A stretch of DNA of 64,000 nucleotides from Teratosphaeria epicoccoides (lineage: Eukaryota; Ascomycota; Dothideomycetes; Mycosphaerellales; Teratosphaeriaceae). The stretch spans positions 1-64,000 of the forward strand of contig JADDMT010000047.1 in NCBI GenBank assembly GCA_021401465.1, written 5' to 3'. Under the pieces are notes generated by a model, which saw nothing but the letters and a program-made list of their open reading frames with translations, had not been told where the DNA came from and ran no database searches. The translations under genes were made by a program, and so were the position numbers. How positions within the stretch are numbered: the stretch's first letter is position 1; every line of letters begins with the position of its first letter. Below, piece by piece: positions 63,416 to 64,000 of this stretch.

Positions 63416-64000
63416 ACACTACCTCCAGAGCGCTTATAGCGCTCTTTATCAGTATAGTGCGGCAGCGTAGCACCTGCAAATACAGCCTCCTAGAGCGCCT
63501 TGATATAGATTACACCGTCTATAACAGTGCGACTAACGTCAACTATCCGCTCTATGATAGCATCAAGCTCTACACGCATTGTAGCGAACTGACTATTGCT
63601 GTAGTCTACAAGACTAGCAACGTGCTCTGCTAGCATAGCTAACTGCCCCTTAACTACACTAAACCTTGCTATAACAGACCGCATGTTACTATTATCATTA
63701 ACATCATCAATGTCTCTAGCACCGCTAAGTATACCCTCCATATTGCTGAGCCGCGCGTCGATGCGCATATCGGATGCGTCTAGTCGTAGTTTAATCGCAG
63801 TAAGCCTCGACTTAACTGCCCCTATTTTCTCCTTAATCGACAGCTTATGCTAGCGATTAGCGCGACATCTAACGCAATTGTTGCGCTTACAGAATGCGCA
63901 AGCCGCATCATCACGCTAGGACTAGACCCTACACTTATAACTGCGCTTAGTGCATTCATTACATGGATCGATAGCTAGCTTGCCTTTGTCAGTCTCTATG
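63412..64000 (-). pseudogene. Zn2Cys6-like cluster + coiled-coil protein, cut by window edge
   Basis: Read on the minus strand from the window edge to a stop at 63412-63414: about 196 codons with four internal stops, all TAG. Near the visible N-terminus the cysteines are spaced C-x2-C-x6-C-x10-C-x2-C-x7-C, which fits the fungal Zn(II)2Cys6 pattern, with one extra Cys inside the last loop. Two TAG codons fall in the x10 linker. A basic region (HKLSIKEKIGAVKSRLTAIK) and a long helical, probably coiled-coil stretch follow (MRIDARLSNMEGILSGARDI; QFATMRVELDAIIERIVDVS). This resembles a DNA-binding domain plus dimerisation helix. The true start lies outside the window. Function within the element unknown. 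Confidence 0.6.

Overview
The window looks like nuclear DNA of a filamentous ascomycete. The gene set fits a Dothideomycete of the Mycosphaerella/Cladosporium kind. The best marker is a three-exon NADP-dependent mannitol dehydrogenase that reads very like the Cladosporium/Alternaria allergen family. Introns are short (54-107 nt) with clear GT..AG ends and CTRAY-like branch points. The 27-nt poly-T at base 1 suggests a contig edge. All calls come from reading the sequence; no searches or gene predictors were run.

Layout. 0.4-9.3 kb: TIM50 and an EDEM/Mnl1-type GH47 protein share a divergent promoter, followed by a cytosine/purine (NCS1) permease. 9.3-33.4 kb: two gene-poor blocks (about 11 and 11 kb) of ordinary base composition, separated by proline dehydrogenase. 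They hold only small spliced or broken genes: a 73-aa proline-rich protein, a frameshifted small gene and a 198-aa bHLH protein. They also hold several families of worn repeats. 33.4-46.3 kb: an M28B transferrin-receptor-like peptidase, mannitol dehydrogenase, a DOMON-cytochrome b561 protein, an MFS transporter, an alpha/beta-hydrolase-like protein without the expected nucleophile, and a class I CPD photolyase. 46.8-58.7 kb: a GNAT acetyltransferase, exosome subunit RRP41/SKI6, an ERCC6L2-like SNF2 ATPase, Pol III subunit RPC34, a small membrane protein, a frameshifted F-box-like gene and SLX4. Three DNA-repair genes (photolyase, ERCC6L2-like, SLX4) lie within about 14 kb.

58.9-64.0 kb: a mobile element damaged by RIP-type mutation. 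Its first gene is a DDE/rve integrase-core protein with the catalytic Glu changed to Lys. A second 593-codon frame has no indel but carries 15 TAG/TAA stops and no TGA. A third gene, on the minus strand and cut by the window edge, encodes a Zn2Cys6-like cluster plus a helical segment, also with TAG stops only. This three-gene element is the best candidate for something undescribed. The next is a 31-bp hairpin-forming minisatellite between the divergent RRP41 and ERCC6L2-like genes.
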